Shown here one piece after another: positions 1-13,815 of a DNA stretch of 64,000 nt (position 1 is the first letter of the stretch; the number at the start of each line of letters is the position of its first letter). The DNA is taken from contig NC_041818.1 of assembly GCF_900964775.1 (NCBI RefSeq), forward strand, positions 9,817,332 through 9,881,331, written 5' to 3'. The DNA comes from Scleropages formosus (taxonomy: Eukaryota; Chordata; Actinopteri; Osteoglossiformes; Osteoglossidae). The translations under genes were made by a program, and so were the position numbers. The notes under the pieces are model-generated. The model had not been told where the DNA came from, did no database searches, and was given only the letters and a program-made list of their open reading frames with translations.

Positions 1-637
1 CTGCATTCATTCAATCTCTTTCACTTAATTTTTACTGCAGGAGCCACTTTTGATGACAAATCAAGGCCCCCAAATACTATCACATCTGTATCCTTATCAT
101 AAGAAGACCTTGTATTGTTATATACAAATTGGTCTATCATTCCTGCCCTACACATTAAAGGGAGACAATATTTCAACAGAAGCTGTTTAATTTCATAATC
201 AGGAATTACTATGAGACAAATCATGATTAACACAAGAACATCAGAGTCTATATCACGATAAATGGTTAAGTGATGACAATGATGATCTGTTTAATTTCTT
301 ACAGTTAATATAGTTTTAAACTCTATTACCTGTAATTTATATAATGTTTTGTTAATCATTCTATTAAAAGTAATTGTTTTTTTCTTTAATAATCTTTAAT
401 GTGACTCACAATGTCCACATGTACATATAACTCATTTATTGTGCTGAATAGAAGTATTTTCAGGGAAGCGTTTGGCCTAAGTACATCTCTCAAAGGTCCT
501 ACAGCAGGCATGTTTCTGGGATCTGCAAGTTTCAAATTAAATATCTGCGTCTTGCACCATAAAATGACCTGTGTCCCTGATGTAGTTGACCTTGTCAAAT
601 ATTTGAATAACAGATTCTGGATTTTAACTATTGTCTT

Positions 638-1003
638 ACATTTATATGTATTTATTTAGCAGATGCTTTTCTCCAAATCAACTACCAATGAGCTCTATGT
701 AGTGTTATCAGCCCACACACCTTATTCACCACGGTGACTTACACTGCTAGATACACTACTTACACTGGGTCACTCATCCATACATCAGTGCAACACACTC
801 TCTCTGTCACTCACACACTCTGGGGAACCTGAACAGCATGTCTTTGGACTGTGGGAGGAAACCAGAGCACCCAGATGAAACCCACACAGACAAGGGGAGA
901 ACATGCAAACTCCACACAGACTGAACAGGAATCAAACCCACGCCCTCTTGCACCACCCAGACTCTGTGAGACAGCAGCACTGCATGCTGTGCCGCCATGC
1001 CGT
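638..1003 (+). repeat. Interspersed repeat A, copy 1
   Basis: About 365 bp (tttagcagatgcttttctcc ... tgtgccgccatgccg), closely matching 46040-46403 in the same orientation. I cannot assign a class. Open frames inside it are incidental. No gene is seen in 1-637. Confidence 0.8.
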
Positions 1004-2488
1004 CTTATTTTAAAATGCTTAGTTATTAAATAGGGTGTATGCTTGTCTGATTGGTAACACACATTTAAAGATGTAAATATGACACTAATTGACTAATTTA
1101 GGTTTGCATGTTTACGGGTGTGTGTGTGTGGACTGCAGAGAGCAAGACTGCCCAGGACTGTTTTATTAATAGGCTACCACCTCTCGCACGATATCGATTT
1201 ACAACTGAAATCTAAGCGGAAGTGGCAGGCAGGGTGTGAAGTATCCGGAAGGGGGGGTCCATATGGTGAAAAGGATCGTGACTACATGTCCCCTCCATTG
1301 AGGGGTTCAAGGCATGAGAACGGGCCCAAGCAGCACCTCTTCCCCCACCTTCCTGCTCAAGTGCAGCAGCAGTGCCAGATTTCGTTGAGCAGCAGATGTA
1401 TGCTGGCTGCCCACTGGCGTAATGAAGTGCTGATCAGGTAAATATGGTCTTGCTGTCTATCGGTATTAATAGAGGATTAAATTCTTTATTCACCATGTTG
1501 GCTGCAACACAACCAGAGGTGTTGTGCTGCCAGATCCTGCAATGTAAAACTTAAAAAACTGGATTCATTTAATAAATACAGGACATATGCACCTGTACCA
1601 GATAAAAAAGACAGCACATTATCCATTTTATTTAGTTGTTACTAATGTAAAACCTAACTGAAAAACATATTTAGGCAGGATCTCAATATTGATGCGAGCT
1701 GAGTATTTACACACCACCAAGGTAAGCTTACGTTTTTTTAATTATTTTTTTCTCCAGGCAGACTAATTCTATTTTCATTGCAGAGTAAGTCAGCGAAGTA
1801 GATTTCTCCTCCATCAGTCCTTATGACTGTTGGGAGGAATATTACCATTTTATTACAATCACAGATTGTCTTCCTTCGCTGCGACGTTGCTCCGAAAGAA
1901 ACTTACCATTTGCAATCATGTATAGCGTCACGCGTTTTACTGGAGCGGGTGCTTTGCTCAATGGTACTACAGCAGCGGGAGAACGTTACTAGTCCGTATC
2001 TACAACCTCTGCGTTCATCACATTCAGCTGAGTGACAGCGTAAAACCGAGTACTGTTTTCTGCCCCTTGCATCGATGTCAGATGTTTTTGGAAAGACGCT
2101 TAAGTGGCATCCTTAACGGGGCACACCCTGCATACCTTGCATGCCCAAGGGTGCAAGTGCATAGGGTGAACCGACAGCCTCCAGACAACCACCGCCCGGT
2201 ACGGACAGATGGACTCTTGCCTTTGCACCGCAATCTACCTGAAATGACCGCGCGGGGCCTGTTGATCGGTGTCGCGGACTGCGAACTGTGCATCAGGCAT
2301 TCTTCTATTAATTTCCGGGAGCGCAGCATTACTCTTATTATTTTTATTCAAAGCTGTTTTAATCCTCAGATCTGGATTACCCCCGAACAAGCCACTGCCA
2401 GGGAATACAGGAAGCTCTCTGTTCGTCAGCGGCTCAGCTCTCCTTTCTCTTTCTCCCTCCGGCCCCCCTCCGCGCGCCTCCAACTCAG

Positions 2489-3856
2489 ATGTTCCCTTGG
2501 TCTGCCGTGTTCTCCGCTGAGCCTAAAGTGCCGGGTCAGCGCAGCCCCGAGGAGTTGGTCACCAACACTCTCATGCTGGAGCTGGGGGCCCTGGTGAAGC
2601 GTACGGAACGGATCCGCCAGGAGAGGGCGTTGGAGGTGCGCCGGCGCCGCGGCTCAGCTGTGGACTACAGCTGGCTGGCAGAACCGGCCCCGAAGCTGGC
2701 CTACGAGCTGTCCCCCGACGAGGTCCTGGAGCTGCAGGAACTCTGCGGCAAGATCCCGCCTTCCCAGTGCGGACCCGTCATCCAGAAGTGGGTAGAAGCC
2801 TCACGCTATTGCAACGTGTTCTCTGCCGCATGTCCCGGCTGGTGCAGCAGGTAGCGCGGTGGTTAAGGCTCTTCCCTTGTAATCTTAAAGTTCCAGCTTT
2901 GAATCCCTCTCCTTCTCATAGTTCCCTTCTTCAAGGTACTTACCCTGAATTCATACAGTAAGAATACCCTGCTGCATAAATACATAAATCTTGGAGAAGT
3001 TGCTTGCCTAACACCGCAAATCACATTGGACATGTGTAATGGAAATCAGGCTAATGATAGCGCAGAAGTACAAGAACTTCTATTAGTACTTATCCTCGGT
3101 GATAAATACGCGTAATTACCGGACCAGCCCTTTCATCGTGACACTGCTGCTGTTTACCTGGTAGCACATCTGTGTGTGACTCCTACACGTCTGAAGAAAG
3201 CAGCAAACAGATGTTTGTAATGACACTTTTCACTATGTTCTATAGTATATTTCACTGTGCATTTTTTTTTTTTTTTTTGCTGTATCCATTTTTATGTCAT
3301 TTATTGTAAGATTTGGAAGGTTTAAGAAGGGTGGAGGTAGCATTCTACTTAGTGGGTAGAATGGTCTTTACTATTTTTACATATAGACCTTCTTTACAGG
3401 TTGAATCCCTGGCAATCCTCCAAAAGAAGGGAAGTCCAAAAGGTTAGTCCCAAAACTTTAATGTCCCCTACATTTTGTCATTCCAGGTTCAGGAAATTAG
3501 TGACAGAGTTTGAGCCTGATGTCCACGAGGTGCCCCGTCTGTTCCGCTCGGTGCTGCGTGATAGCCTCGTGGAGGACGAAGACCTGAGCGATGCTGAGGA
3601 CAAGGCGCAAGCAAACCTCTGGGCCAAGCAGCGCAGCAAGAGCCTCTCCTTCGTCTCTTTCCGCTCTAGGTTCCGCATCAATCCCTTCAAGGGCGGAGCC
3701 CTAGGGGGTTCACGCGGGAACCTCCCAGAAGCGGTCACCTGGACGGAGGAGGAGGAGCCGGAAGGGGTACCAGCAGGATTGGTCGCAGGATCGAGGAGAG
3801 GGAGAAGTAGGAGCATGCCAGAGATTAGCCCACTGGAGGAGAGAGCTCAGAGCTGA
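2489..3856 (+). CDS. rd3: RD3, retinal degeneration 3 protein (guanylate cyclase regulator)
   Basis: Two coding exons, 2489-2787 and 3487-3856, joined in phase 2 (AA|gtgggt donor, ttccag acceptor) to give 222 aa; human RD3 is 195 aa. Residues 19-50 match the conserved helical start (RSPEELVTNTLM then a charged coiled-coil-like stretch). VDYSWL is at 58-63, LSPDEVLELQELCGKI follows, and after the junction come FRKLVTEFEPDVHEV and LFRSVL. A basic SKSLSFVSFRSRFRINPF segment and a SMPE motif close the protein, as in the family. RD3 is known to bind retinal guanylate cyclases in photoreceptors, repress them and aid their export to the outer segment; loss causes Leber congenital amaurosis 12. The start is the only Met ahead of the conserved block in this frame. 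The C-terminal part is longer and more Glu/Gly/Arg-rich than in human. The intron carries a repeat fragment. The gene is convergent with STX5. Confidence 0.93.
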
Positions 3857-4227
3857 AGCACGTACCATGGGGAGCAACACCAGGGGGTGGGGGGTGCGAA
3901 AGAATAATTAATAGCCAGAGACGGAAAGGCCAAAAAACACTATGGCAAAGGAAAGGGAAGGAAAGATGCATTTGAATTTAGTATTTAGATGTGAGCAGTC
4001 ACACAAAATGTATTATTCATTGAGGAAAAACAAGATGATCACACCACACTGTCAGAGCACACATCACCAATGCCACAAAGGTGTCTTTATATCACAGATT
4101 TATATATAAAGTCATAAGGGAAGGTTTATAAAAAATATACATGTACACATTTCTAAATTAATATATTTAGCCTCTAATGCAGACGCAGTTAATTTCCCAA
4201 TAACAAAATATGTATTGATTTCTTAAA

Positions 4228-4233
4228 AATAAA
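4228..4233 (+). terminator. AATAAA poly(A) signal, candidate for RD3
   Basis: First canonical AATAAA downstream of the RD3 stop, about 370 bp away. From here to the STX5 3' end (about 7600) I see only repeat B remnants and AT-rich DNA. Confidence 0.5.
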
Positions 4234-7200
4234 ATTGTCATTATTTATGATAATGTAACTTCAGTAGTCCTCCCATCAATTGCGGAAGAGCTAAACTGAT
4301 TATAAGGATTCCAGCATAAAACAGATGATGATCCAACAGTCACTGTGAGCTGCGTTTAGAACGGGAAGAGGTAATGCTCCCTTTCTCTTTTCTTCACCGT
4401 TCGGTGCCATTCTGGACTACAGTAATACTACAGTCATTAGCTTATCCACATTATGGAGATTCCATGTAGCCTGTCAGCCTAACACAGCTGGAGTAGCACA
4501 GACACAGTGCGCTAACCAGATGTACATCCCCACCCACAATGAAGGTGACACAGGAGATGGTTTTTGAAAAACCTCCGAGTCAAATAAAGTGGGAACTGGA
4601 TCTGCCACCTTTACCGTGAAAGCAGACCATTAGGCCAAGTTTAAATTTTTAAAAAAATCTTCCTACTTTTAATCTGTGACAAGAAAGTAAAACATTTACT
4701 CATTTAACTGATACTTAAAAAGCAGCTTACAATGCGAAAACTACCTACAGTTATTTACTCATTTATATAGCTGAGTAGTTCTTACTGCAGCAATTCAGGC
4801 CAAGTACCTCGCTCAAGGGTACTACAGCAGTAAGAGAGATTCGAACCAGCAACCTTCAGATCCGAAGGAAGCAATCAGCTGCTTCCCTGCTACCTCTGTG
4901 AAACGCAATTAAAACATGCATTAAGCAATAAATCCATGTCCGATCACAGCTAAAGCAGACTAAAGTAAGCAGCATCACAGTTCTGGTCCAGCAGCATTTA
5001 TTGCACAAACTGAGCCCTTTATAACTCATGTCAGTTTTCATAAGAAACATCTTAGGGAAACAGAGAGCAGAGTGCTAGGTCCCCATAATTTGTTTTGTAC
5101 ATAAATATAGCTATATAAAATGTAATATTTTAACACTTGAGAAAATACAAATGTTGTGTTTACTATGGAGCCACGCATTTGAAAGCATACTAAATTAATT
5201 ATTAAAGAGTCTGTTTTCTGTTCCAAGCATGCCTTTGAGACATGGCTGAAGAGTATTTTGTTGCCAAGACAAGTTTTCATTCTTCCTTTCCTTTGTAAGA
5301 TTTAAGAGTACTGTTGTAAACAAGGACTTTGATTACTGATACAACTGTACCATACTTGTATATGAACCTTAAATATTGTGTAATAAAATTAAAACCTGAA
5401 ATAAATAGTCCAGAATAGTTTCTCCCCAAAATATAGTTAGACCAGTCACAAAAATACGAAATCTGTGCAAAGTGGCGCAAAACCATTATCCATGTCTTTT
5501 TAATATTCATGTCTCTTTAATACATTACCATTCATAGTTTGTACAACACAAGCCTTGGGCTTAAAAGTCAGCAACATGAAGAGTCCCAATTAAAAATGTT
5601 ACTGACACACCTTCTGTGAGAGTTTACTCTTCTTTCATTCACAGTTGTTCATCAGAGAGGGAGAGGTAGAAACCAGAGAGAGAAATGACTGAAGGGATGG
5701 TGTACCAACAGGAGAAGCAGTGAATTATGCCCTTTTTCCAAGGGTTCCCTTCACAAACTGTTGAGCTACGTCATTTTGATCCTAAACTTCACCAGGGTTC
5801 CAAAATCTGACACGCCAGGGGAAATTAATGGACTTCTTGGCAGATCTACAAGCAGCTATCAATTAAACAGTCACAATAGTGTCCTCTTTCTCTCTCACAT
5901 CTCTCCCACCTCTGCAGCTGGGGTCTCTCCACTTCTGTACTTTACTTCACTCACATGTGTTGCCACATGACCTCTGCAACTTCCACCAAAAAATACATAT
6001 TTACTTCCAGTCCTAAAACCAAAAAGTTCTGCCATATTTATACATTTAGAATGGGACACAACAGTTTCTGAGGTGCAGCATCCCAAAACTGGAGGTAGAG
6101 GGGCCCACGATCACACATCTATCCTCATTCGACTGCACCTTTCACAAATTCCTCAGGAGAACACGATTCCCCAGTCCAAGAACAGGAGGTCATAAGGGGT
6201 GAGACCCGAAAGTGTTTACATTTATAGTGAAGCGGCTAAGTTAAGAAATTACTGATTCTTCAGATCATGACCTAATATATATATATTTAACATACAAGTT
6301 GCAACCCATTTGAAGGCCACCATATTTGTCCCAGTAGACCCTCTGTCCAATTTGGACCGACTAACTTCTGTGTTGAACAGTTACAACTTGAACTGCTATC
6401 CGTACCAGAGGACGGAGGGTGAAGAGACTGAGCATGGCATCTGCATCAGAGGACGACGGCGTTCATATAAGATTAAGTTGGCACTCTACGCTGAAAAAGC
6501 ATCTTAATAATGGCTCACAGTCTACAGTCAAAATACCTGGAAAAAGTAAGAAAGCCTGACCATTTACATGTGTCACCCAAGGCATACATATCTCCAGGAA
6601 GACAGCAAACAAGTTAATTGAGAGCATTTGAAATGGGAATGAAAATCAACCCTCATTGTATGCTAAATTACAAGCTTTGCTCTTTTCAGCTCAATGCCAA
6701 CTATGGAAAAGAGGAATTTGGACTGGATGCCTATATATTAAGGCAGAGTAGAAGTTTCTGATTCTCTGTTCTCCCCCTCCATCTTCCTCCAATCCTTTCC
6801 TTCCCTTGCCTTTGTTTCACACGAGTTGGAATGTTTTAGTACAAATTTAAATACAATGCAACGACCTCCTCATGGTTTAAATCATATGTAGGAACTTCAA
6901 GCGAGTCTAAACTGAATAAATATATTTCAAAATAATCAATACAAATGATTGCATTACCAGTCTGAAAGCACTAAAATTAACACAGTTTTACACTTTTGTT
7001 GACAACTCACCAAAATGGGTCAGTTAACAGTCTCAAAACAGCTTCTAGGTATGGGAGGTCGTGAAATAAAGTGTACCTGTCGTTCTCAACATGTACTTGG
7101 GTATTGCACATACATTCCCCTCTGAGCCTGGACAGTATCTCTGGAGAAGTTCTGTGATGTACTGATTATTCCATAAAATGTTTGGTCTGTGCTGTTAAAA

Positions 7201-7607
7201 ATGTGCTCTGGTAGAGAAGAGGCAAAATTAGTAAAATACCAAAGACTGGAGGACAGGGGCAAAGGATGCATATACATCATATAACTGCCACCTTGCCCCA
7301 GATTCTCATAAAAGAAAAATGTATTCATTGTTGAAAGCCCTAGGAATTACAGAAATATTACATTTTATAAACTTAACATAAGGTGATAAATTGGAGTACA
7401 GATCAATACACTGTGCCTGGGAACAAAAAGTGTGTCTTGCATTAACATTTTTGTTTCATAGACCACTTCTTTTCCAGATCTTACTTTTGAAAATCTTGAA
7501 AAACCTATGATGAACTATTAGTTCCCAGATACAGTAACTTTCACACAGCTGGCCTTCACTGTCCCATGAGAAGGAATAAGAGTTAGCTATAGGAAAAAAA
7601 AAACTTG

Positions 7608-7613
7608 TTTAAT
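7608..7613 (-). terminator. ATTAAA poly(A) signal, candidate for STX5
   Basis: TTTAAT on plus, about 195 bp beyond the STX5 stop codon. Confidence 0.4.
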
Positions 7614-7807
7614 GTACAGTAAAGTTCCTTTTTTCCTTCTCATCAAAACCAAACTTCATTATCTTGTGTATCTATCAATAAACCACACACTCAAAGCAGT
7701 CGCACCCATATCCACTCTCATAATCCCCCCATTCTCCCCCATCCTTCCATCTGGTATTATCAACTGTGCAGTTTTTAATCTTCCCCTCTCCTCCCCAATG
7801 TCACCAC

Positions 7808-10800
7808 TCAGGCGAGGAAGACGACAAAGACAATGAAGAACACGATCAAGATGAGGAATATCTTGATCAGCAGCCAGCGGTTGGAGGACACTGACTGGAA
7901 GTACTTGAGGATCTCTGCATGCGCAGCCTCCACATTCAGCTGAGTGTCCTCCACATTGGCATCAATCCTGTAAGAGCAAGGACAAAACAGTTGGTCACAG
8001 TAGCAAAGGTTAACAACCTCACACACAGCCTACAACCGCTTTTCCCGAGCAGAGTCGCGACGAGCCAGAGTCTAACCCGGCAATACAGGGCACAAGGCTG
8101 AGGGGGGAGGGGATGCACCCCAGGTGGGATGCCAATCCGCCACAAGGCACCCCAAGCAGGACTCGAACCCCAGACCCACCACAGAGCAGGCCCCGGCCAA
8201 ACCCACTACACCACCGCGCTCCCCGGTTAACAATCACTACAACTCAAAACAACTGACGGAAATATACCAAGTATCCCAAATCACATATTCCCTCTTCAAT
8301 GAAATATATAGAGCTGTCTCACTCCCCACTTCTCCATCGCATCATTTGTTTGGTGTCTCTCCTTTGCCAATCCACAACACACACACAGGCTCAACACTCT
8401 ACTTGAACCGCTCAGTCCAGGACTTCTGTGGCTTTGTGGCTTACCTCTGCACCATCTCCTCCTGCTCCTTTACCATGTGGGCCAACTGCTGAAAGATGGA
8501 GCCCAGTTCCACAATGGTAGACTCAATGTTCTGCATGGTGTCAGCCCTACTCTGAATGTAAGAGTCCTGAAAGGCAAGAGCATGCAAATCATCGGCAACA
8601 ATGGGTGCCAATACAGCAAAAATGCTCCCAAGTAGGTGGTATGACTTCTCCCACAACTTCTCCACATTCCCTCCCAGGAACTGTGTGTGAAACATGCGGA
8701 AAGCTGAAGACTGAAACTAACACTAAACAATCGATGCTTTAATTAAATATTTAAATTACGTTTTAGCTAGCAACATTTGGAACAACACAGAGAGAATGCC
8801 AAGCTGTCAAGAGTTGTGGCTTCAGTTACCTGTTCATCTATGAGTTGCAGCTGCTGACTGGCTCGGGAGTCCATCTCTATAGAGACATCATTGGACCGCC
8901 GTGACTCGTCTTGCATCAGCACTGAGCTCTCTGAGAGAAGGAAACAGAGGAAGTGGTTGATAATTCAGGCGGAATCAGGAACTTATAATTACAGGATACA
9001 CAGGATGCATATCTGGGTAAATAAGAACCCTTCTCATTATACTTTTCACATATTAGAAATGCACCCAGTTAGAAATCTGGATTTGAAATAATGCAAGTTA
9101 CAGAAAAAACTAAGGATAGCAGTAGTGAACATGTCCGTACTGAAGTTAGTGGCATGTAAAGATGAGGAGGGGATGGGAGCCTGGGAGAACTGCTCCCTTC
9201 GACTTCGTTGCTGTTTCAGGTTCTGCAAGAGGGAGCACAGAGGTGAAAAAGTTAGAGCAGAAGGAGTTATTGTGTGGCGGACACAAACAAGATGATGCGT
9301 AACATGCTTGAAATAGAGAGATTCTGTTTAATGATTACTACCATTCTAACAATAACAACAAGCTGTACAATTAATCGAATGCTGGATTAAAGGTATAATT
9401 TTCTGTAAATAGCATTACAAGTTATACAATTACCAGAATTGTAAAAAAAAAAAAAAAAATATTCAAAATTAATATTTATATTTTTCAACATTCTAAAATT
9501 TTTAGTTCTACAACAATATCTGGACAAAACAGCTTAAGCAGCAACATAAGGCCATTTCAGTATTCCTTATTCCCCTGGAAAACTAATGAAATGAGATGCA
9601 TCACATTATTTTCTTTCAACAATCATGGAAAACTATGTGTTGCAGACAACTATGCCTTCTTAAAAGCAATGCCAGCATTGCCCCATATTTAAATTTCTGC
9701 TGCAGATGTTAATCTTCAAACAATCTTACCAATTAAGTCTTACCTCTGTTCTGACTTCTAACACTGACTTGAAGTCATTTGACATCGATGCCAGCTTTGA
9801 CTGAAAAGGAAGTAGAAAAAAACCCACACTGACTGTTCACCAAAACCAGCAAAATAACTTGGTGCCATGGAATAGGAAACAAAAGCAAAAGAACAAACCA
9901 CGATAGAAAAGCGATTAAAAATGTACCATGGAACAGAGCAAAAGAGATCTAGTTTAACATGATGGAATGAGATGATTTAGGAGCAAGCTGTATGGTGGGG
10001 GGCCTCCTGACCTGCAGCGAGACCACGATGGTGTTGGAATGTGTCTGGACGTGCCTCCCACTCTGGCTCCCCCGGGAGCGCACCAGCTCCTGCAACTGAG
10101 CAATCTGCTTGTTCAGGCTGTTGATGTCCTGGAGGAGGAAAACAATGGAGGAGGCAGAGGATTAAGGGAAAGGCTCCCATCGCTGATCCCCCTTCAGTAT
10201 CCAGAGCCTTTTTGCCTCTTGGCCTCAAGTGTCACATGTTCTGTGCAGTCACTTATGTAACTTTCCTTCCAGACATAAATATCACAATGTGTGCACAAAC
10301 TTTTGTTCTCTCACCTGTTTAATGATATATGTTAACTCTTCAATCTCTACGGCTTTGTCATCAAACAAAGATTTCCTTTTGGCAACTGAATAGAAAAGAA
10401 ACAGAATTATACTTTGTCTTACAAGTGGAAGCTAAATTTAAAGTTTAAAATTTAAGTGTGATAAAATGATAACAGATGTAGCAAAGTAAAAGCATTCTGC
10501 ATAAGTGAACTCTTACGTATTGTTAGCTTTTCCAGTTTGGCAAAAGTGTTACTTAAATCTTTCCCGATTCTCCTGTAACAATGAAAGAAAAAAATTTCGA
10601 AGATCAGAAAAAAGATTATATTAATGATCACTGCTGCTGCTGTGAACAATATGGTAGTCTGTCTGAGATCATTTCAGTGACTAACAGACTTGCATGTAGA
10701 TTTTATTCACTTGCATAAGGTTGCAGCAGTTCAGAGCCTATCCCAGAATCACTGAGCACATGGCCAAGGGGGGGTACACAAGTCCATCACAGGGTAGCCC

Positions 10801-11734
10801 CACACACAAACACACCCCGCTACGGGCAATTTAGAGTGTCCGTGTCACCTGAACTGCATGTCTTTGAAACTGAAGCACCCAGAAGAAACTTGCGCAGGCA
10901 CAGGGACAACATCCAAACTGCACATAGAGTGAGCAGAATTCAAACCTATGCCCAAACAGCCCAGGCAATGTGAGGCACTGTGCTATCCGCCACATTATGT
11001 TTGTTGACCATTTTTTTCTCTCTCTTAAAATTATATATTTTAACCAGATAGCAATGTTTTTACTAGAATGTGTTTATGGGTGAATTAAACTTCATAATTT
11101 TGTCTTTGAGATGACATTTTCTGCTAATTACAAATACCACAGAACATAAACAGGAAACACCTGTCACTGAAAAAAATGCAATACACAATTGCATCTGCAA
11201 TAGCCTAAAATTCATCCATGCTATTGTTTGGCTAACAACTACTAATTCAAATATTTTAATGAGAAACACACCCAGAAATATCTCTCTACTAATGACAAAA
11301 CATCCAAGAAAGAGTGCTGACACTAACTTTGCCATAACTGTGAAGTCACTTCGCTGTTTCAAGACACTGTGAGCTGGCTTGTTTGTCTGGATCCCATTCT
11401 ATTAAGAAACATGAAGAAAGGAAATATGAGAGAGAGAGAGACAATGTGTCAAGCAACCAAGGAACTTGACAAAGTATAAACAGTCTCCTTTAAAAGACAC
11501 ACCACCGCATCTCTGAGTGTCACCTCACCTGCCGACCCTGCAATGACTTGCAGGCGGACAGAAACTCCTGAGTGCGATCCCGGCAGGACATGTCGCTGGT
11601 GTCAGGCAGTGTTTCGGTGGTTCCGTTAGGTATGTTTAGTGGCTGGGTTTGTGAGGGGCCAAGGTATACCCCTTCCTCACTGTTTCTCTGACCGTGGCGG
11701 CGACGCGTGGACATGGAGACCCGACAACATCACC
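7808..11734 (-). CDS. stx5: STX5, syntaxin-5 (Golgi/ER Qa-SNARE)
   Basis: Ten coding exons: 11714-11529, 11398-11328, 10572-10517, 10385-10315, 10128-10012, 9800-9744, 9222-9141, 8930-8830, 8566-8445 and 7967-7808. They sum to 1023 bp (340 aa; human 355), and all junction phases agree. The feature starts at the exon acceptor (11734), so 11715-11734 is 5' [21 protein letters not shown], the Habc region and [17 protein letters not shown] are near-identical to known syntaxin-5. The SNARE motif (about 247-309, with the zero-layer Gln in FQQLA) leads into a C-terminal anchor at about 320-340. It is a tail-anchored t-SNARE for ER-Golgi and intra-Golgi fusion. RRRHG near the N terminus fits the Arg-based ER-retrieval signal of the long form, and Met42 would start the short form. 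The donor of the 9222-9141 exon (TTCA|gtacgg) is the least certain; it was chosen by phase. Confidence 0.95.
8017..8224 (-). mobile_element. tRNA-derived SINE, copy 1 (in STX5 intron)
   Basis: About 208 bp. On minus it opens ggggagcgcggtggtgtagtg, has a polymerase III B-box-like ggttcgagtcc, the body cttggggtgcct...ccctccccc, and a TG-rich tail. A perfect 9 bp direct repeat ggttaacaa flanks it at 8008-8016 and 8225-8233 (one boundary base is ambiguous). It lies in the last STX5 intron. Confidence 0.9.
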
Positions 11735-11968
11735 TGCAGACATGGGGAGAGTGTTACCGTTAACAATGAAACTGGAAGGACCGCTGAAAAAAGACAGTAG
11801 TTGCTGTGGACAGAGACATAAAGATATTTCATCTGTTGCAGTTCGAGGTATACATCTATTTATCTGACACACAATGGCCAGGAAAGACACTGTTAAGGAA
11901 GAATTTATTAAGCTTTGATTTAAGGAAACATTAACAAGTTACTGAAGGTTAGTGATTACAGAATTACA

Positions 11969-12180
11969 CACATACACACACATTGTCTGAGCTGCTTGTC
12001 CTGAGCGGGGTCGCGGGGAGCCGGAGCCGAACCCGACAACACAGGGCGTAAGGCTGGAGAGGGAGGGGACATACCCAGGACAGGACGCCAGTCTGTCGCA
12101 AGGCACCCCAAGCGGGACTCCAACCCCAGACCCACTGGAAAGCAGGATCCGGTCCAACCCACTGCGCCACCGCGCCCCCC
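11969..12180 (-). mobile_element. tRNA-derived SINE, copy 2 (upstream of STX5 coding start)
   Basis: Same family as the SINE at 8017-8224, with the B-box-like ggttggagtcc on minus and a TG tail (acacacatacacacacat on plus). A 7 bp direct repeat aattaca flanks it at 11962-11968 and 12181-12187. It is probably in the STX5 5' intron. Confidence 0.88.
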
Positions 12181-13280
12181 AATTACAAAATTAAAAAAAA
12201 AGCATAAACACCACGTGATTCAACATATTAATTAATTGTTGTTAAGCACTTATTCAGCTTAGTGTTGATGTGGTCTAGAGTCTATCCCAGAGGCACAGGG
12301 CCCAAAGCTGGATATAACATGGATGGGAGGCCAGTCCACATCTGTGCAACTACCCATTTATACACTAGGCACCTTAAGAGTTGCCAATTCACCTGAAACT
12401 CCTCTTTGGACTATGGGAAGAAGCACATGCAAACATGCGAAAAAGACTGAACCAGATGCTAACTCACTTTCCACAGCCCAGGAAAAATGAGGACCCAGGG
12501 CTTTCTGCAACACCACCTTGCTGTGCCAACACCAGATTAGTATGCATAAAACAGCAGCGATTACAGTAATCGAGTTCTGCAAAATATTTAAATTACTATT
12601 GAAGAGGACTGCTAGAATCGCTGTAGGTCGGACCTGCCTGGTCTTTTCACAACTGTCGGTCCCAGAAATCACAGAATACACAGTAACACGTTTTCATAAC
12701 AGCTGTTAATCAAAACAGAGAGCTTTTGTCATACAATAAATCTACAGCATTCTACCATGTCTTTCACATTTAACTTTCAGGGTGATATTTTGCAGTTCAT
12801 GTAACAGCTTTATTTACTGGGCTCCAGCTGATCCGTATAACAAGAACATGGCAATCTTCATAAACATACACATAATCAATGTACAAATTAATTTATTTCA
12901 GTTTAGTCGTGCTAATCGATATCTAATGACAGAGATACTTCATAGCTATTATTAATAAACCGAGACTGAGTATTTTGTGAGAAGACACCTCACATATAAG
13001 ATTTGCCTCAGACAGTAACAGTTTGTTATGTGCAATGTAATTTGCAAAGCAGGAAACAATTCTATCTGAAATATTTTCATATGTGTATTTATTTTCAAGC
13101 CACAGCAGGAAGCAAAATACTGCTTCGAGATGTTTTACTGGGTTAGCTGGCTGAAACATAACCATAAACCGACACAGAACCTAGAATTTTCCCTTCACAA
13201 AGCTGCTCTGCTATGCAGTCCTCCATCTCGAAAGACCACTTCCACAAACCGCCCACCTCTGGCCTTCAGCGCTTTATTCT

Positions 13281-13390
13281 ATTGGTCAAAAATCCCATCA
13301 ATCAAAACGAAGCGCTTTTATCCTCTATCACATGATTGGGCGAAAGCAAAGTCCATCGCATTGATAGTCACCCGGTTTCTCCTTCATTGG
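13281..13390 (-). promoter_or_regulatory. Three CCAAT boxes on minus, candidate STX5 promoter
   Basis: ATTGG on plus (CCAAT on minus) at 13281, 13335 and 13386, about 1.6 kb upstream of the STX5 coding start and facing it. This implies a non-coding first exon between about 11735 and 13270. Confidence 0.4.
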
Positions 13391-13807
13391 TTCTTTGCCA
13401 TATCAACAAAACCCTCGAAACTGCGGTGAAAACTGAAACTGTAAAAACCTGCTTAGAATTCAAGAAAAAAAACTTTAAAAACTGAAATATTTATACAATA
13501 TTTAAACAAGCTAATTTCACCAGCGATGTAAGTTTTATTCAAATATTGATAACGAAGTGACAGTCAGTGTATAAACAGGATAACTTAGCTAGGCTAGCGA
13601 CAAGCGAAGCGAACTAGAAACAGTTCTGCAAAGTCCACGCGTTCGTTGTCGCGGTCACATTACGATGACGTAACCACCATGCGTAAACTATCGTCTTTAC
13701 CATTTCTTGGTTCTTACCGGTAATTCTGTGTTAGACTCTCTCTTAGACCTTACAAAAACCTCCGGTAATCGTGTTTCGGGATTCGCACCGGGTCACTCCC
13801 CGGATGT

Positions 13808-13815
13808 TGACGTCA
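13808..13815. promoter_or_regulatory. Consensus CRE palindrome TGACGTCA
   Basis: Perfect CREB/ATF site in a CpG-rich stretch (13630-13940) that also has atgacgtaac near 13665 and several tgacgc motifs. It could serve STX5, or nothing. Confidence 0.4.

Noticed and set aside
811-1062. Open frames at 811-1062 and 46272-46538 encoding similar peptides
   Set aside because: Both are translations of interspersed repeat A, not a gene family.
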